Shown here one piece after another: positions 1 to 11,361 of a stretch of 64,000 bases of DNA. How positions within the stretch are numbered: the first letter of the stretch is position 1; every line of letters starts with the position of its first letter. The notes beneath the pieces are model-generated. The model made no database searches and was not told the DNA's origin. It worked only from the letters and a program-made list of their open reading frames with translations. The position numbers and the translations under genes were made by a program. Source of the stretch: Narthecium ossifragum (lineage: Eukaryota > Streptophyta > Magnoliopsida > Dioscoreales > Nartheciaceae). The stretch is from contig OY986975.1 of NCBI GenBank assembly GCA_963920575.1, positions 3,769,961-3,833,960 on the forward strand. The letters run 5' to 3'.

Positions 1-1091
1 CTCTTTCTGTTACGTGTTACTTGCATAGAGGTTTTTTTCTCCTTTGGTGATCATGACTCAGATTAGATTGATGTCTTGCGTTCATTCTTCTTTACGAGGA
101 GTCATGTTTAATGCTTGAAAGATTTAATTCCTGAAGCAAGTATGGTGAGCCTAATAAAAGTTCATTCACTTGAAATTCTGTGGTTTATTTAGATCAGGAG
201 GAAAATGTTAGAGATATGTCTATACAACCTTCCATCAAATCTCATTTTGTATAGCTATTTGACTGGATGAATGAATTTTCTTTTTTAATCACGCCCTTTA
301 TGAAGTTATACCATTGTCATTGCAATTTTATTTTTTCTGTTGATAGTTCGTTCTTGCAAGTTTTATTTTGTTGTCCTTCTTTCCTATGTACAGATATCCT
401 GATAATATTTACATTTTCTCCAATTGTCCTCACTTGTTGCAAGTGCCATACTTCCTTGATATGCATGTTCCCTTCTTTGTCATATTTTTTACTTGCATTT
501 CATCTGAAACATTCACCTTCTAGATCTTTTAGTTTATTGGGTAAGCATGAGTTTGGGAAGCCATTAGGACAAATAGGTGCATACACTTGTCTAACAGAAT
601 TCAAACCTTCTATCGGATAAAGTAGGTTTTCATGCAGAGTATGATATCTCCTGTGATGGGCTTTTGTGACAGTGGCATTAGTAGACTATGAACTTATGAA
701 TCTAAATAATTTACAGAGGCCAACTTCTTAAATCTTAATGGCCTTCGGTTATTTCTCAAGTTCAAACTCTGTTTCACGTGATTGATAAATAGATCCCCCA
801 TTGCTCTACTGTTAAGCTTCATCTTCAAGATTGTTTAAAACATGATTTCAACTAATCCACTCGGATGAATCATACACGGTGTATGGGTATAGAAATTGTG
901 AATCGGTATTTGTTGTCCTTGTAGGTATTAAAACGGTTATACTTATACCTTCTATTCTTACAATTGAAATTTTACTCGGTAAACTTCTTGTTCTCTGTTT
1001 TTCTCTGTTCTATATACAAACATATTTCGCATTTGCCAAAACCCCCTGGATGGCATTGTATTAACAGCTGTTTATGAACTTTTCTTTCCAG
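1..1091. other. No gene assigned; upstream part or intron of the following gene
   Basis: AT-rich sequence without a recognisable coding exon. The first exon I can place starts at 1092 after a clear acceptor (tttctttccag) and begins in the middle of a codon, so at least one earlier exon of the same gene must lie here or before the window. I could not locate it. Confidence 0.5.
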
Positions 1092-3848
1092 TGATATACA
1101 ATCTTATGTTTCTCGGGCTTTCCTGTATTTTGCACCCTTAAGCAATAGACTGCTCATTCTAGTTGACAACCGGCCCTGGGTATTGAACAAGCACTCTCGA
1201 TCAGCATTGCTATGGCAGTTGATGGTCACCAAGGTTTACCATTCTTACATTTCTCTCATTAGTATTTTGAGCTTGTCATTCAAGGGCTTTCTGCTAATTT
1301 TGCTGCATTATTTTCAGTACAGAATATCTCCATTCACAAATACAAAGGCACGTGGCAGGATTTCAACTCCAAGAGGAAAGACTGAAAGGCATGGTTGTGA
1401 CACATCCAACCATGAAAATTCGAAGAGGTCTCATCGATGGTTTCCTGTCATGGATTCCACAAAATGGCAAGAGAAGTATCTTTTCTCAGTGATGGATTTG
1501 AGCAAATCACTGCATGGCTTTCTTGTCTTTGAAGTGGCATGGAAAGATGTTCACGGAATCAACTATTTGAATAAGCTGCAGGTATCAATGCATAGACAAC
1601 TCTTTCATGTTGTTGTTTCCATCCTTAGTTCTCGCTTGTGTTCAGACGACTTGTATCTTGTTCGCAGACAGATACTTCCCTAGCTCTTGAAGTTAAATTC
1701 ATGAAGAAGTGGGAATTCTATAGCCCTGACGAGGCCTTAAGTAGTGTTCCATTATGGTTCTCAGGAAGAATATCAGAAATCCAATCATTAAGGAAGAATT
1801 TGAGAAAATTATGTGATCTAGATATCCGACATTGGGACACTGACTCTTCTTCAAGAGAGATACTTCTGCACAAAACACCTCATATAGAATATCCTTCCGA
1901 CGATGATTTTGTAGATGTGCTGCAGTCTCCTCCTAGTAAACATGAGGGTATTGATACTGCACAACCGCGTGACAAGGCCAGCATTCACTCTAACAGTTCT
2001 GATCATACTTCAACCAACAGAATAAGCTTCCATGAGGAAAAAAAATTGGCTGAGTGCATTGATGCGGAGGAGGAATCTATTAATACTCCTACTCAATATG
2101 CAGACACACTGCTACTATTTAGGTTAAACGACAGTCTCCTGCCATTCAAACTAAGGCAGATAATTGTGTCAGATCTGAGGCTTCTGACTTTACTTGAATC
2201 TGGGCTTCCCTCATGGGTTATTTTCTTTCAATCCTATCCACTCTTCTGTCACTTCTACCGCCCATGGATGCGATACCTAGCAAGAACATTGTACATCTTG
2301 ATATCTATTGTGACGATCATTATTGGATTCTATGATTTGTATAAGAATGTTCCCCTTCTGAAAGCTACTGTAGCTCGACTTTGTGGCCCTCTTTTTAGTT
2401 GGATTGAGACATGGGATATGGTTTCAAGAATTCAGTATTTAGGGACGATGTTTTTTCTTCACAACCTTGAGAAGGGTTTTAAGCGGTTGACAAGTATCAA
2501 AAGGGCAGTTACACCAGTAGCAGAAGCAATTAGTAGACCCTTATATGGGCTACTTTCTGAAGTCACAGAATTCCTCTCTCCTTTGTGGAATGCATGCAGC
2601 GAGACTTTTGAACTGCTAATTTCGTTGCTGTGGTTTCTGTTGGAGTTTATGTACAGTGCATTCCTTGAGTTGGTAGACATTTTCATCTGGCCATTCGAAC
2701 TTCTTTATTCACATATTTTAACTATCGGTACAACTCCAGCATACTTTATCTACTCTTTAATTTCTTGTACAAAATTCTAATTTCTTGGTCTCAATTATCC
2801 TTTTTGTCACAATTTCAGCAATATCAGTCTACTCATTTTCGTTAACAATATGGGATTTATTTCTTGTTCCGGTTCGATGCACACTTCTGTTGGGGAATTA
2901 TATTGTGTCTATGTTGTCCAACACACATGAATTGCTCAAAGATGTTTGGGAGTCCTTGAGTAGCATCCTTCAACTCAAACTTTTATCAGAGGCACGGCAA
3001 GGTGCACATGAAATCTCAGTCTGGAGGAGCCTTTGGAAAGATCTTTTTTCCAAAGTTTGTAAGCCATCCTTTCCCCAATACTTCGGTAATTTTGTGTTTC
3101 ACAGCACATGAAAAAATTGACGCTATGTACAATGCAGGTTTTTCGGGCCACGAGAAGTGTTATAAATGGTTTAGTAGCATTCTTGGTAACTTGCAACCAA
3201 CACAGACTAAGGTATGAGCAAGTTCATCTATAGTACAAGATAATCTATTGCTTGGTAATTGTCTGAAGATTCCCAGGTTCTCCTGGTTATGCCATATGCT
3301 GCCACCTTGACAATTTTTATAAGTAAGATCATAAGCTGATATTAGGGATATGAGACTCAGAAATCACATCATTAGCGGTTTTCATTAGAGAAAAAGAAAA
3401 CCGCTATTGACAAACTTGAATATGATGTCTTTTCTACTCAAGTTGCTAATTTCTTTATTTAGAACATCCGATCGAGTATATATGCAAAATAGTGTCTTGT
3501 ATTTTGATATGGGTGCCACTCCACTTGATCCAGTAACTTTTTTTGGGGGGCATCTAAACAAACTGGAGTAGATGCTGTTGTTACTCATGACCGAAATGGT
3601 TAATTGTAGGCAATCTACCTATTCTGTTCTCATGCATTAAGCAGTTTCCCTAATGCAGCCTGTACACCTATATGCAAGCATTTTTGCTGCGTTTTGCACG
3701 CCTTACCCGGCTGGCACCTCGGGCTTGCCATTGTCAGCAAAGACTTCATGTGGAGCATGGTGAGGTAAAATGTCTAACTATGTGCAGATCAAAAAACATG
3801 TAGGGCATGTCATTTCAAGAAGAAGTTAGAAAAGAACCCTATTATAAG
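1092..3848 (+). CDS. Unidentified plant multi-pass membrane protein, 5' incomplete
   Basis: Spliced gene of unknown function. Exons that join in one frame are 1092-1233, 1318-1581, 1668-2766, 2819-3054, 3138-3211 and, less surely, 3804-3848; all proposed introns have GT and AG ends. The N-terminal part is soluble (SRAFLYFAPLSNRLLILVDN, then a segment rich in W, K and E). The long exon has an acidic, Ser/Thr-rich linker followed by several hydrophobic stretches (for example YILISIVTIIIGFYDLY and LLISLLWFLLEFMYSAFLEL), so a membrane protein is inferred. The gap between exons 3 and 4 is only 52 nt, short for a plant intron; it removes a stop and restores the frame, but a one-base frameshift is the alternative. 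The motif WRSLWKDLFSKVFRA near the end is well formed across a splice. I do not recognise the family. The 3' end is uncertain: a further exon from 3905 could end at 4061. Confidence 0.6.
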
Positions 3849-4413
3849 GTAAATTTTCTTAACTTTCATTGGCACTTGATACCATTTTTATTCTTGTATT
3901 TCAGGATGAGTACAGGGAATGCGATCGTTGCAAATAAGTGTACTGCTGGAATGCTCTCGCCCGGAAATTCATACAAACATAAAACATGTCATGACCTTAG
4001 ATCATGTTTCTCTACAAAAAGAAATCTTTGTGAATACAGCATAATGATAGGACTTGTATAGCTGTTTGTACAAATTTAGTAGGTTGTGGCTGCATATATG
4101 CTTGCATGCCCTTGATTGTTTTCAATGTAAATAGCAAGAACAGTTCTTGAATATGCTCTTTGATTCATCGAAAACTAGCGCTTGGAGTGAAATTTGTCAA
4201 AACTATTTGTAGTTTGGAAGCATGTTTGCAAGAGTGCACTACCAGCAATACCAGAAATAGCAGCAAAAGTTGGAATAAAACATTGATGTACTTTTGAGAA
4301 TCCTAATCCTATCTTGGTCAAACTTCTCACATATTATCTGATTATTGACCAAAGTTGTGAACAATAAGTTTGGATTTTATTTTTAATTTTCTTTTGCACA
4401 TAGTTACCCATAC
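3849..4413 (+). other. Likely 3' end of the membrane-protein gene
   Basis: An acceptor (tttcag, ending at 3904) precedes an open stretch to 4061 that could be the last exon. AT-rich sequence with poly(A)-signal-like stretches follows. Nothing else is seen. Confidence 0.35.
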
Positions 4414-4416
4414 TTA

Positions 4417-4843
4417 GGGTCCGTTTGGGCGTGTGTTTATGCTGCCCAAACACACTTTTTTTTAGACCGAACACACTTTTTTTTTAGACCGAACACAGCC
4501 GCGTTCACAAAAATCCCGTTTGGGAATAATAGCAGACTTGTAGGGACCACGTTAAAACTGTGTCAGAGACGAAGCAATTTATAGGTGCTTCCATTTGACC
4601 GCACCTTGGCTGCGGCGTAATAAACACAGAAATTAAATAACAAACTAATATTTTGTACTGTACATTTGAAAATAAACACACACCCAAACAACAAATTACA
4701 TGAACACACTTTTCTACTACAGTTATTAACGTGTCATACCAAACAGTTTTTAAGCCGTTACTGCACCGCACCTCACCACAGTTTACAAACACACCATATT
4801 TCACTACGGACATAAAAAACACAATGCACAGCCAAACGGATCC
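4417..4843. mobile_element. Tourist-like (PIF/Harbinger) MITE, TSD TTA
   Basis: The element starts GGGTCCGTTTGGGC and ends GCCAAACGGATCC, an imperfect terminal inverted repeat. It is flanked on both sides by TTA (4414-4416 and 4844-4846), the 3-bp target duplication usual for Tourist/Harbinger elements. It is 427 bp with no coding capacity. Confidence 0.75.
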
Positions 4844-4846
4844 TTA

Positions 4847-5459
4847 ATATTGCAAAACCTTGGCATTATTGATATTTGCATTCTGCTCCTCTTGTTAATT
4901 TCTTGTAGAATCAATATCATAAACTCTCCTCGGAACATAGTTAAAACCCACAGTTTTGAAAATATCATGTACTCATATGAAAAGAATAGGGTTGATTTCA
5001 AAAATTCCCTTCCATCCGGTTAAGTGACTTTAATTATGGTAGAAACCGAATTAACTAAGATATCCTTAGGCATTAAGACAAAGTATTACAACAAAATTCA
5101 AAGATATACCTGTTAGAGCTATGTGTAGTATTGTAATTTTGCATATATATTGGCACTAAACCGATCCCAGGGGCTTTTTTGAAATAAACACTATGTTTTC
5201 TGGAGGTATATGATCCTAGGTGTGGGCCCGTGCCTGAATCTCCACCATTGGAATTAAGGAGACAACACGCTTATCCTCATCCACGTGGATAAACATAGAT
5301 AAACCATATCAATCCTTATATGGCAGGACGGTTATAACTTAACCATCTTGTTGTCCTACGTGGTGGGAGGATGTCCAAGGTGGAGCATATGTGGCATGAT
5401 AGTCCTATGTTGAGAGGGATTTAGTGGAAGGGAGTTATTAGGTGGCTATTGGGGTGGGG
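4847..5459. other. Intergenic, no gene; may include the body of a Helitron
   Basis: AT-rich with no coding signal. If the Helitron-like 3' end at 5479-5497 is real, its body lies in this stretch. I could not find the matching 5' TC end. Confidence 0.4.
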
Positions 5460-5478
5460 TTGGTGGTTATCCTGCCAG

Positions 5479-5497
5479 GTGCCAGGGGCACTACTAG
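5479..5497 (+). mobile_element. Candidate Helitron 3' terminus
   Basis: A short hairpin (GTGCC-AGG-GGCAC, 5479-5491) sits just before CTAG (5494-5497), which is followed by T. Helitrons end in CTRR after a hairpin and insert between A and T. The neighbourhood resembles the better example at 44781-44811 in reverse complement. The hairpin-to-end spacing is shorter than usual. Confidence 0.35.
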
Positions 5498-5821
5498 TTC
5501 TCTTATAAGATAAAGACCTCTCGTGCCAACTGGCACAGTTATTAATAACCGACCACTGGCCCCTTTCACTGACTCCCTCTCTCATCCACGGTTGGATTAT
5601 AAACATATAAACATAAATAGCTATTCTCCACCTTCTGATTGGATGCACCCTTCCTTATATGTCCTTATTATCAGGTCGATTGTCATTATTGTAGGGTATA
5701 ATGTAAAATTTAGCATGTTTTGAGGGGATATGTGATATTAACCACAAAAATTAAGCTAATCCTAGCTATTTTTTAATGAAAATCCTATTATAAACGATGG
5801 AATGGCCTTCAATAGTGTGAT

Positions 5822-6229
5822 TAGGGGTGAGCGTTCGATTTTCGATTTAGAACCGAAGAATCGAACTTTTTTCGGCTCAGAATTTTGAGAACCGAACTAA
5901 ACCGACTTATATGTCAAAACCAAACCGAACCGAACTAATTCGGTCCAAAATTTTGAAAACCAAACCGAACCGAATTCATGTAAAAACTAAACCGAATAGA
6001 ACCGAACCGAAACATATCTGTACTTAGGTAGTATATAAAATAAAAAATATATATTTTACTAAAAAGTTTGGTTTTTCGGTTTTAACCGAAATTTTTAAAA
6101 GTAGATAACCGAACCGAACCGAATGAATCGAAGAACCGAACCGAATGAATCGAAGAACCGAACCGAATAGATCAAAGTTGTTCGGTTCGGTTTGGTTTTT
6201 CGGTTCCGATTCAGTTTTGCTCACCTCTA
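5822..6229. mobile_element. Non-autonomous hAT element, 8-bp TSD agtgtgat
   Basis: Termini are TAGGGGTGAGC and GCTCACCTCTA. The 8-bp target duplication agtgtgat is at 5814-5821 on the left and, beyond a second inserted element, at 7264-7271 on the right. The interior is a run of GAACCGAACCGAAT-type repeats and their complement. It is 408 bp, non-coding. Confidence 0.8.
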
Positions 6230-6230
6230 A

Positions 6231-7261
6231 GGCCGTGTTTGGTAGCACTTTTGATCCAAGAACCGGAATGAGAATTTCTTAAAACAAGGAATTCAAAGTG
6301 TTTGGTTGCACTATTGATCCAGGAACTGGAATTGAAGTTCCTGTGTTTGAGGGAACTCTAGATTCCCGAATTTGATATGGGAATCCAGAGTTCCCTCAAA
6401 TGCAGGAAGTCAAATTTCATGGAATGTACATGTACTCTTCATCTTTGTTTGATTAAACTGATCAAACGGCTAGAATCAAACTTAAAAATAATCATATTTC
6501 TTTCTCTTATTTATTAATAATCTTATTTCTTTTTCTTATTTATTAATAATATTTCAAATAATATTAATAATATTATTTCTTTATCTTATTTATTAATAAT
6601 ATTTCAAATAATATTATTTCTCTCTTATTGATTAATAATATTTCAAATAATATTAATAATCTTATTTCTTTCTCTTATTTATTAATAATATTTCAAATAA
6701 TATTAATAATATTATTTCTCTCTTATTTATTAATAATATTTTCAAATAATATTAATAATATTATTTATTTCTCTTATTTATTAATAATATTCCAAATAAT
6801 ATTAATAATATTATATCTATCATATTTATTAATAATATTTCAAATAATAATAATATTATTATTTCTCTCTTATTTATTAATAATATTTTAAATAATATTA
6901 ATAATCTTATTTCTTTCTCTTATTTATTAATAATATTTCAAATAATATTATTATTTCTTTCTCTCATTATTAATAGTGTTTCATCCAAATAAGCCAATGT
7001 AATGCAAATACATATACATACAGAAATATATTCGTAAATCTATGCTATTAGAGTAAGGGGTATTTTGGTTTTTAATTTATATTCCCATTCCAGTTCCCAT
7101 GTTTATTATGTATACCAAACACTTATAAGTTTCATTCCCATTCCAGTTCCTTGACGTACCAAACAACCACAATTCCTTTCTAGTTCCCGTTCCCATTCCC
7201 AATCCCGTTCCCATTCTCATTCCCATTTCCATTCCAATTCCCATGGCAACCAAACGTGGCC
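6231..7261. mobile_element. Tourist/Harbinger-like element, TSD TAA, inserted at the hAT end
   Basis: Ends GGCCGTGTTTGGTAGC and GGCAACCAAACGTGGCC form an imperfect inverted repeat. TAA flanks both sides (6228-6230 and 7262-7264). The left TAA is the last two bases of the hAT element plus the first base of its target duplication, so this element landed exactly on that junction. Subterminal sequence is rich in the words 'ggaac/gttcc' and 'attccc'; the middle is an AT minisatellite. No transposase is present. Confidence 0.75.
6480..6975. repeat. AT-rich minisatellite inside the Harbinger-like element
   Basis: Variable tandem units built from 'tcttatttattaataat' and 'atttcaaataatattaataa', repeated about ten times with small length differences. 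It accounts for the long open frame of repeated isoleucine, leucine and serine here, which is not a gene. Confidence 0.85.
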
Positions 7262-7271
7262 TAAGTGTGAT

Positions 7272-8250
7272 TGACCTTGAATATATGCGCAAATAGCCCC
7301 CTAATTTTTGTGCAAATGACCTGAATATCCTAGTTACATGAGTCCTTGCAAAATAATTGCTATACCTTTACAAATGACATGCTTTTATCCAAATCCCATA
7401 TGACCAATTTTTGTGAAAGCTAATTTTGAAATATGGAGTCGTTCACATCTTAATATCACTATTGAGAAACAACAATACCTCAAAATTGTCATAAACAATT
7501 GTAAATTTTAAAATGGGTCAAGCTAAATACACAGTAAGAATTACTAAGTGCACCGTTTTGTTCGATTTTAAAAAACCAAACATTATGTTACATGTTCGAT
7601 TTTTAAAAACTGAACACTGTGTTATATGATTCGATAGGTAACAACCGAATTATGTATTTTTACATGACTCGATTGTTACAGATCGAACCATAATAAAACC
7701 GAATAAAAAATGGTGCGGTGTACCTAACATTTTGTGCTGTGTGTTTAACATGACCCTTTTAAAATTAACAATAGTAAGGTACACACGAGTCATTATTCGG
7801 AAAGGAATTTGTTCTCGGAAATTTTTAGTTATCATCAATGTTTTTTGGTTTTTTCTCGGCAACTTGTCATGAGTCAGCCATTAGTCCGATGAAATGACCT
7901 GAATATGCCAAGTCAAGTTGGATTTGGATAATAAAAGGGTATTATACTCGGTCGAGCATGGGCCAATTTGGCCCACTCGAGTGGATCCAAATCCAACTTG
8001 ACTCAGCCCAAGATCCCACGTGCATCTCGCGTGCAGGATGGCTGCGTCTTGTGACACCGTTAGATTCCTAGATAAGGACGAATCTGACGGCCCACGAGGG
8101 AAGCAAGCAAACCCCACCTCGTCCCTTTCCCATAAAGCCATCCTCCAATCAATCCGAGGCGTACGATCCCCCGATTCCCAGCCAATCCTGTCCGTCCAAT
8201 AAAGGCCCCACCGCCGGACGCGAGAGGGGTATTAATTCCAATTTTGAAAT
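7272..8250. other. Intergenic region and upstream sequence of the SUMO gene
   Basis: AT-rich to about 7900, including scattered TTCGG/CCGAA motifs at 7560-7700, then more GC-rich up to the SUMO promoter. No gene is seen. Confidence 0.5.
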
Positions 8251-8257
8251 CTCCCGC

Positions 8258-8264
8258 TATAAAA
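8258..8264 (+). promoter_or_regulatory. TATA box of the SUMO gene
   Basis: TATAAAA in GC-rich context, about 145 bp before the start codon. It is followed by a CT-rich leader (ctctctactctctcgtctcc), as is common in plant 5' untranslated regions. Confidence 0.7.
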
Positions 8265-8403
8265 GCTCTCCGGGAGAAGGGAGACGCGTTGCCTCGAGTT
8301 CCTCTCTACTCTCTCGTCTCCAGAGCTAGGGTTTCGCTTTGGTCGATCGGTAGCGGAGCTCGCGAATCGGGATCAGGAATCTAGGATAGTTAGAGGGTGA
8401 GGG

Positions 8404-10889
8404 ATGTCGGCGCCGGAGGAGGAGAAGAAGCCCGCCGGGGATCAGGCAGCCCACATCAATCTCAAGGTCAAGGGACAGGTGCGGTACTCTCTCCCTCTTC
8501 TCTGATCGATCACCTTGGGTCTGTTCTCGAATTCTTGGGTCTTTTAGCTGCTTTTGGGGGTTTTTTAGTGATTTGGATGTGCTTGATCGTGTTTTTTCCC
8601 GTGTTATTTTGGATCTTTGGTCTGTGTAGTTCGGTTTGTTTTTATGCTCTTTTATGTAAAAATTTGGAGATTTTTGGTGATATTTTGAGTTGGTATGTCC
8701 CGATTTGTGACGGATTTGATGATTTTGTTGAAAGTTATGTGATTCCTCTGAATTGATTGTGTTGTTTCTTTGTATATTTTGGGTTTTTTTGGTGTTTGAG
8801 TTTTTTGTTTGAATAAGATTAGTGGATTTTTTGCCAGAAAGTGTTGACTTTTGGATAATTTACTTGATCATGTTGTTTCGATGCAAATTCTGGATTTTTT
8901 TTTGGCGCTGCAGCTTGTTGTTTGGTCAAAATTTTCATTAATTGGTTTAATTTATGTTGAAAATTGTGTTTGTTGTAAACTTTACCCCTATATAATACTG
9001 TATTAGTAACTTATAGTTGTATTTTTTATGCTGTGAAACTATGTATTTGTTAAGTTACTCAGTGAATAGTTGTTTTGTATTGTGCTATGTGCATTGTTAA
9101 CGAATTGTATGCGATTCTATCATGTTATATTGTGCCAAATTTAGTAGTTTTTTGTCCTTTCTTTTCCATATATCTCTTGCCTAGATCGCAGCCTTAGTGA
9201 GCGATTATCCTAAGCAGCCATATCAGCATCTTATAACTTTCCTTCATTGAATACACTTATAATGTTTTCTGCGTTTTCCTAGCTTTAATTAACAAGGATA
9301 TTTATGACTCATTCATCTAATCGGAAGATAGAAGGACGGGTGCGGGCTTTGTTTGGAAAGTTTACTCAGGACATAGGAAAAGGCCATGTGAGGTTCATTG
9401 AGTAGTTTAAATTTCTTGAATAATCTCTTGAATTGATATATTGTGGTGCAAGAGTTGCAATAGCCATGAGAACCCATAGATGGTATTAAGTCTTCTCATT
9501 GAGTTGTGAGTGCTAACTCTCTAAATGCTGTCCAAGTGTTTAGGGATTACATGTTTATGCGACGGTCGATCTACTGGCCTTTTGTCATTATGTTCTTGCA
9601 TTTTTTAGTAGGTGATCACGATGAACTTTTTTCTCCTGTAGAACAATTTTAACAGACTCCCTGTCATTCCGTTTTTAAGTATAGTTCATAGTTAACTGAA
9701 TAGGAAATTTGAGAGATGCATATTTCTAGAAATTTATCGTTTTTCTCTGAGCTAAAGTCGCATTAAAACATGATTTAGTATTTTCGGATTGATTTTGGTG
9801 TACTCTTTGGCTTGATGCTTTATTGGTTTTCATTTTGCATCAGGGTCCAACTTTCTGTTCGTGATTGCTGTCTTGTTAGGCTGTATCTTCTGGTTTATTT
9901 TTATCTGTGATGCCAATATCGAAGTGGCCCACCAATATACTAGCTGGAACTTATTAGGGGTGAATCTGTAATTTAACATGGGCCTCTTAAGTGTATGTAT
10001 CTGTTTTTTTTTTTTTAAATCGAGCATCTGACTCTAGCTTAGGTGGCTTAGGGTGGGCAAATGCCTTAAACAGCCACAAAGTCCTCAGGGTCTAGAATCC
10101 AACTCTTACCTGAGACAGTAGGTGCTTAACTAGACATGTGCTGGCCACCCAGCACCTCACAGGAGGTATTGTTCATATTTTTTGTTGTTCTGCAAAATAT
10201 GTGAAGAAAACTAAGTGAGTTCAAAAGCTGTATCCATCTCTTCCTATTAGCCAAGGCTGTAGTTTTGCCAAGGCTTTTGAGATGATTCGTGCAGTGAAAC
10301 AGAAGTATCCATTTATCTTTTATTAATATAGCCATCGGCTTTTAGTCCTTTTAAGTAAGTATTTTAATGTGGTTGAAAGTCTAGATTTTAGGTACAATTC
10401 TAGCAATAGTGATGGCTTCATATGTTAGCTACTGGTTTATTGTCTTTTTTTGGGTTAAGTAGTCAACTAATTTATGTTCTTAGTATCTTATTATTCACTT
10501 GTTTTGCTTGTGCTCTTGCTTGAAGCTGCTTACATTTTGCTCAAACACGACCTCTTTGGTATGTAGGATGGGAATGAAGTCTTCTTTAGGATCAAGCGCA
10601 GCACCCAACTGCGGAAGCTCATGAATGCTTATTGTGACCGGCAGTCCGTGGATTTCAACTCTATCGCATTTCTGTTTGATGGGCGTCGGTTGCGCGGAGA
10701 TCAGACCCCAGATGAAGTAATTGATCCAATCTCTTGTTTCCAAGCACATCAGCACCTGTTCCCCCCCCCCCTTCATTTCTGACTAGTACCCTTATCTTCT
10801 CAAATTTTTTGCAGCTTGAGATGGAAGATGGTGATGAGATCGATGCTATGCTGCATCAAACTGGTGGGAGTCTGAAGTACGCCTATTAG
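8404..10889 (+). CDS. SUMO1: Small ubiquitin-like modifier (SUMO)
   Basis: Three exons, 8404-8478, 10567-10716 and 10815-10889 (25 codons, 50 codons, 24 codons plus stop), all joined in phase 0, giving 99 aa. The protein starts [14 protein letters not shown] and contains [60 protein letters not shown] and the end [13 protein letters not shown]. This is the ubiquitin-fold SUMO family of plants. The Gly92-Gly93 pair is the conjugation end; the six residues after it would be removed by a ULP/SENP protease before transfer to target lysines through E1 SAE1/2 and E2 SCE1. The exon layout and length are normal for plant SUMO1/2. Intron 1 is long (2.1 kb) with no obvious inserted element. Close paralogues exist in plants, so the exact number in the symbol is not certain. 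Confidence 0.97.
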
Positions 10890-11361
10890 AGGGGTAATAA
10901 ACTATTAATTAAAAGGGGTGAAGGACAGGGAACACTGCACATGATTAAGCTTTTGTTTGACTGTAGTTTGTGGCCTTGTGATCACTTGGATGATTTGCAT
11001 GCAGTCCTAATGCTAGTTAGGGTTTCTTCTGAGCATACTATCTCTTGTCAATATCTTATCTTCTCAATGCAAGAGCTGAAACATCATAGCTTCTCTTGGA
11101 AGATTACTCTACTTCTGGGGCTTAATCCTATGTAACCCTCAGTACTTTATTAGCATGCAAGAAACAGTAATAAATATCGTCACTAATTTTTAATTATTTA
11201 AGAAAATGTTACTTGCATATGATTCAGTGGCAGAGGATAATTTATGATAGAAATTTTCCATTTTTAAAGCTCGTTTATTTTCCAAGGCTGGATCATAATA
11301 TGGTTTTGGACAAAACTGATTCATTCATTAGTGAACTCAAAAAAAAATTGGGAGAACTGAC
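10890..11361 (+). other. 3' untranslated region of SUMO and following spacer
   Basis: AT-rich. The presumed poly(A) area is near 11150-11200 (aataaatatc). No other gene is seen. Confidence 0.5.

Noticed and set aside
6628..6891. Open frame of 87 codons, rich in Ile, Leu and Ser, on the + strand
   Set aside because: It is the translation of the AT minisatellite; the repeated peptide follows the DNA repeat.
8397..8756. 119-codon frame over the SUMO start
   Set aside because: Runs through exon 1 in another frame and into intron 1; the SUMO frame starts at 8404 and is well supported.
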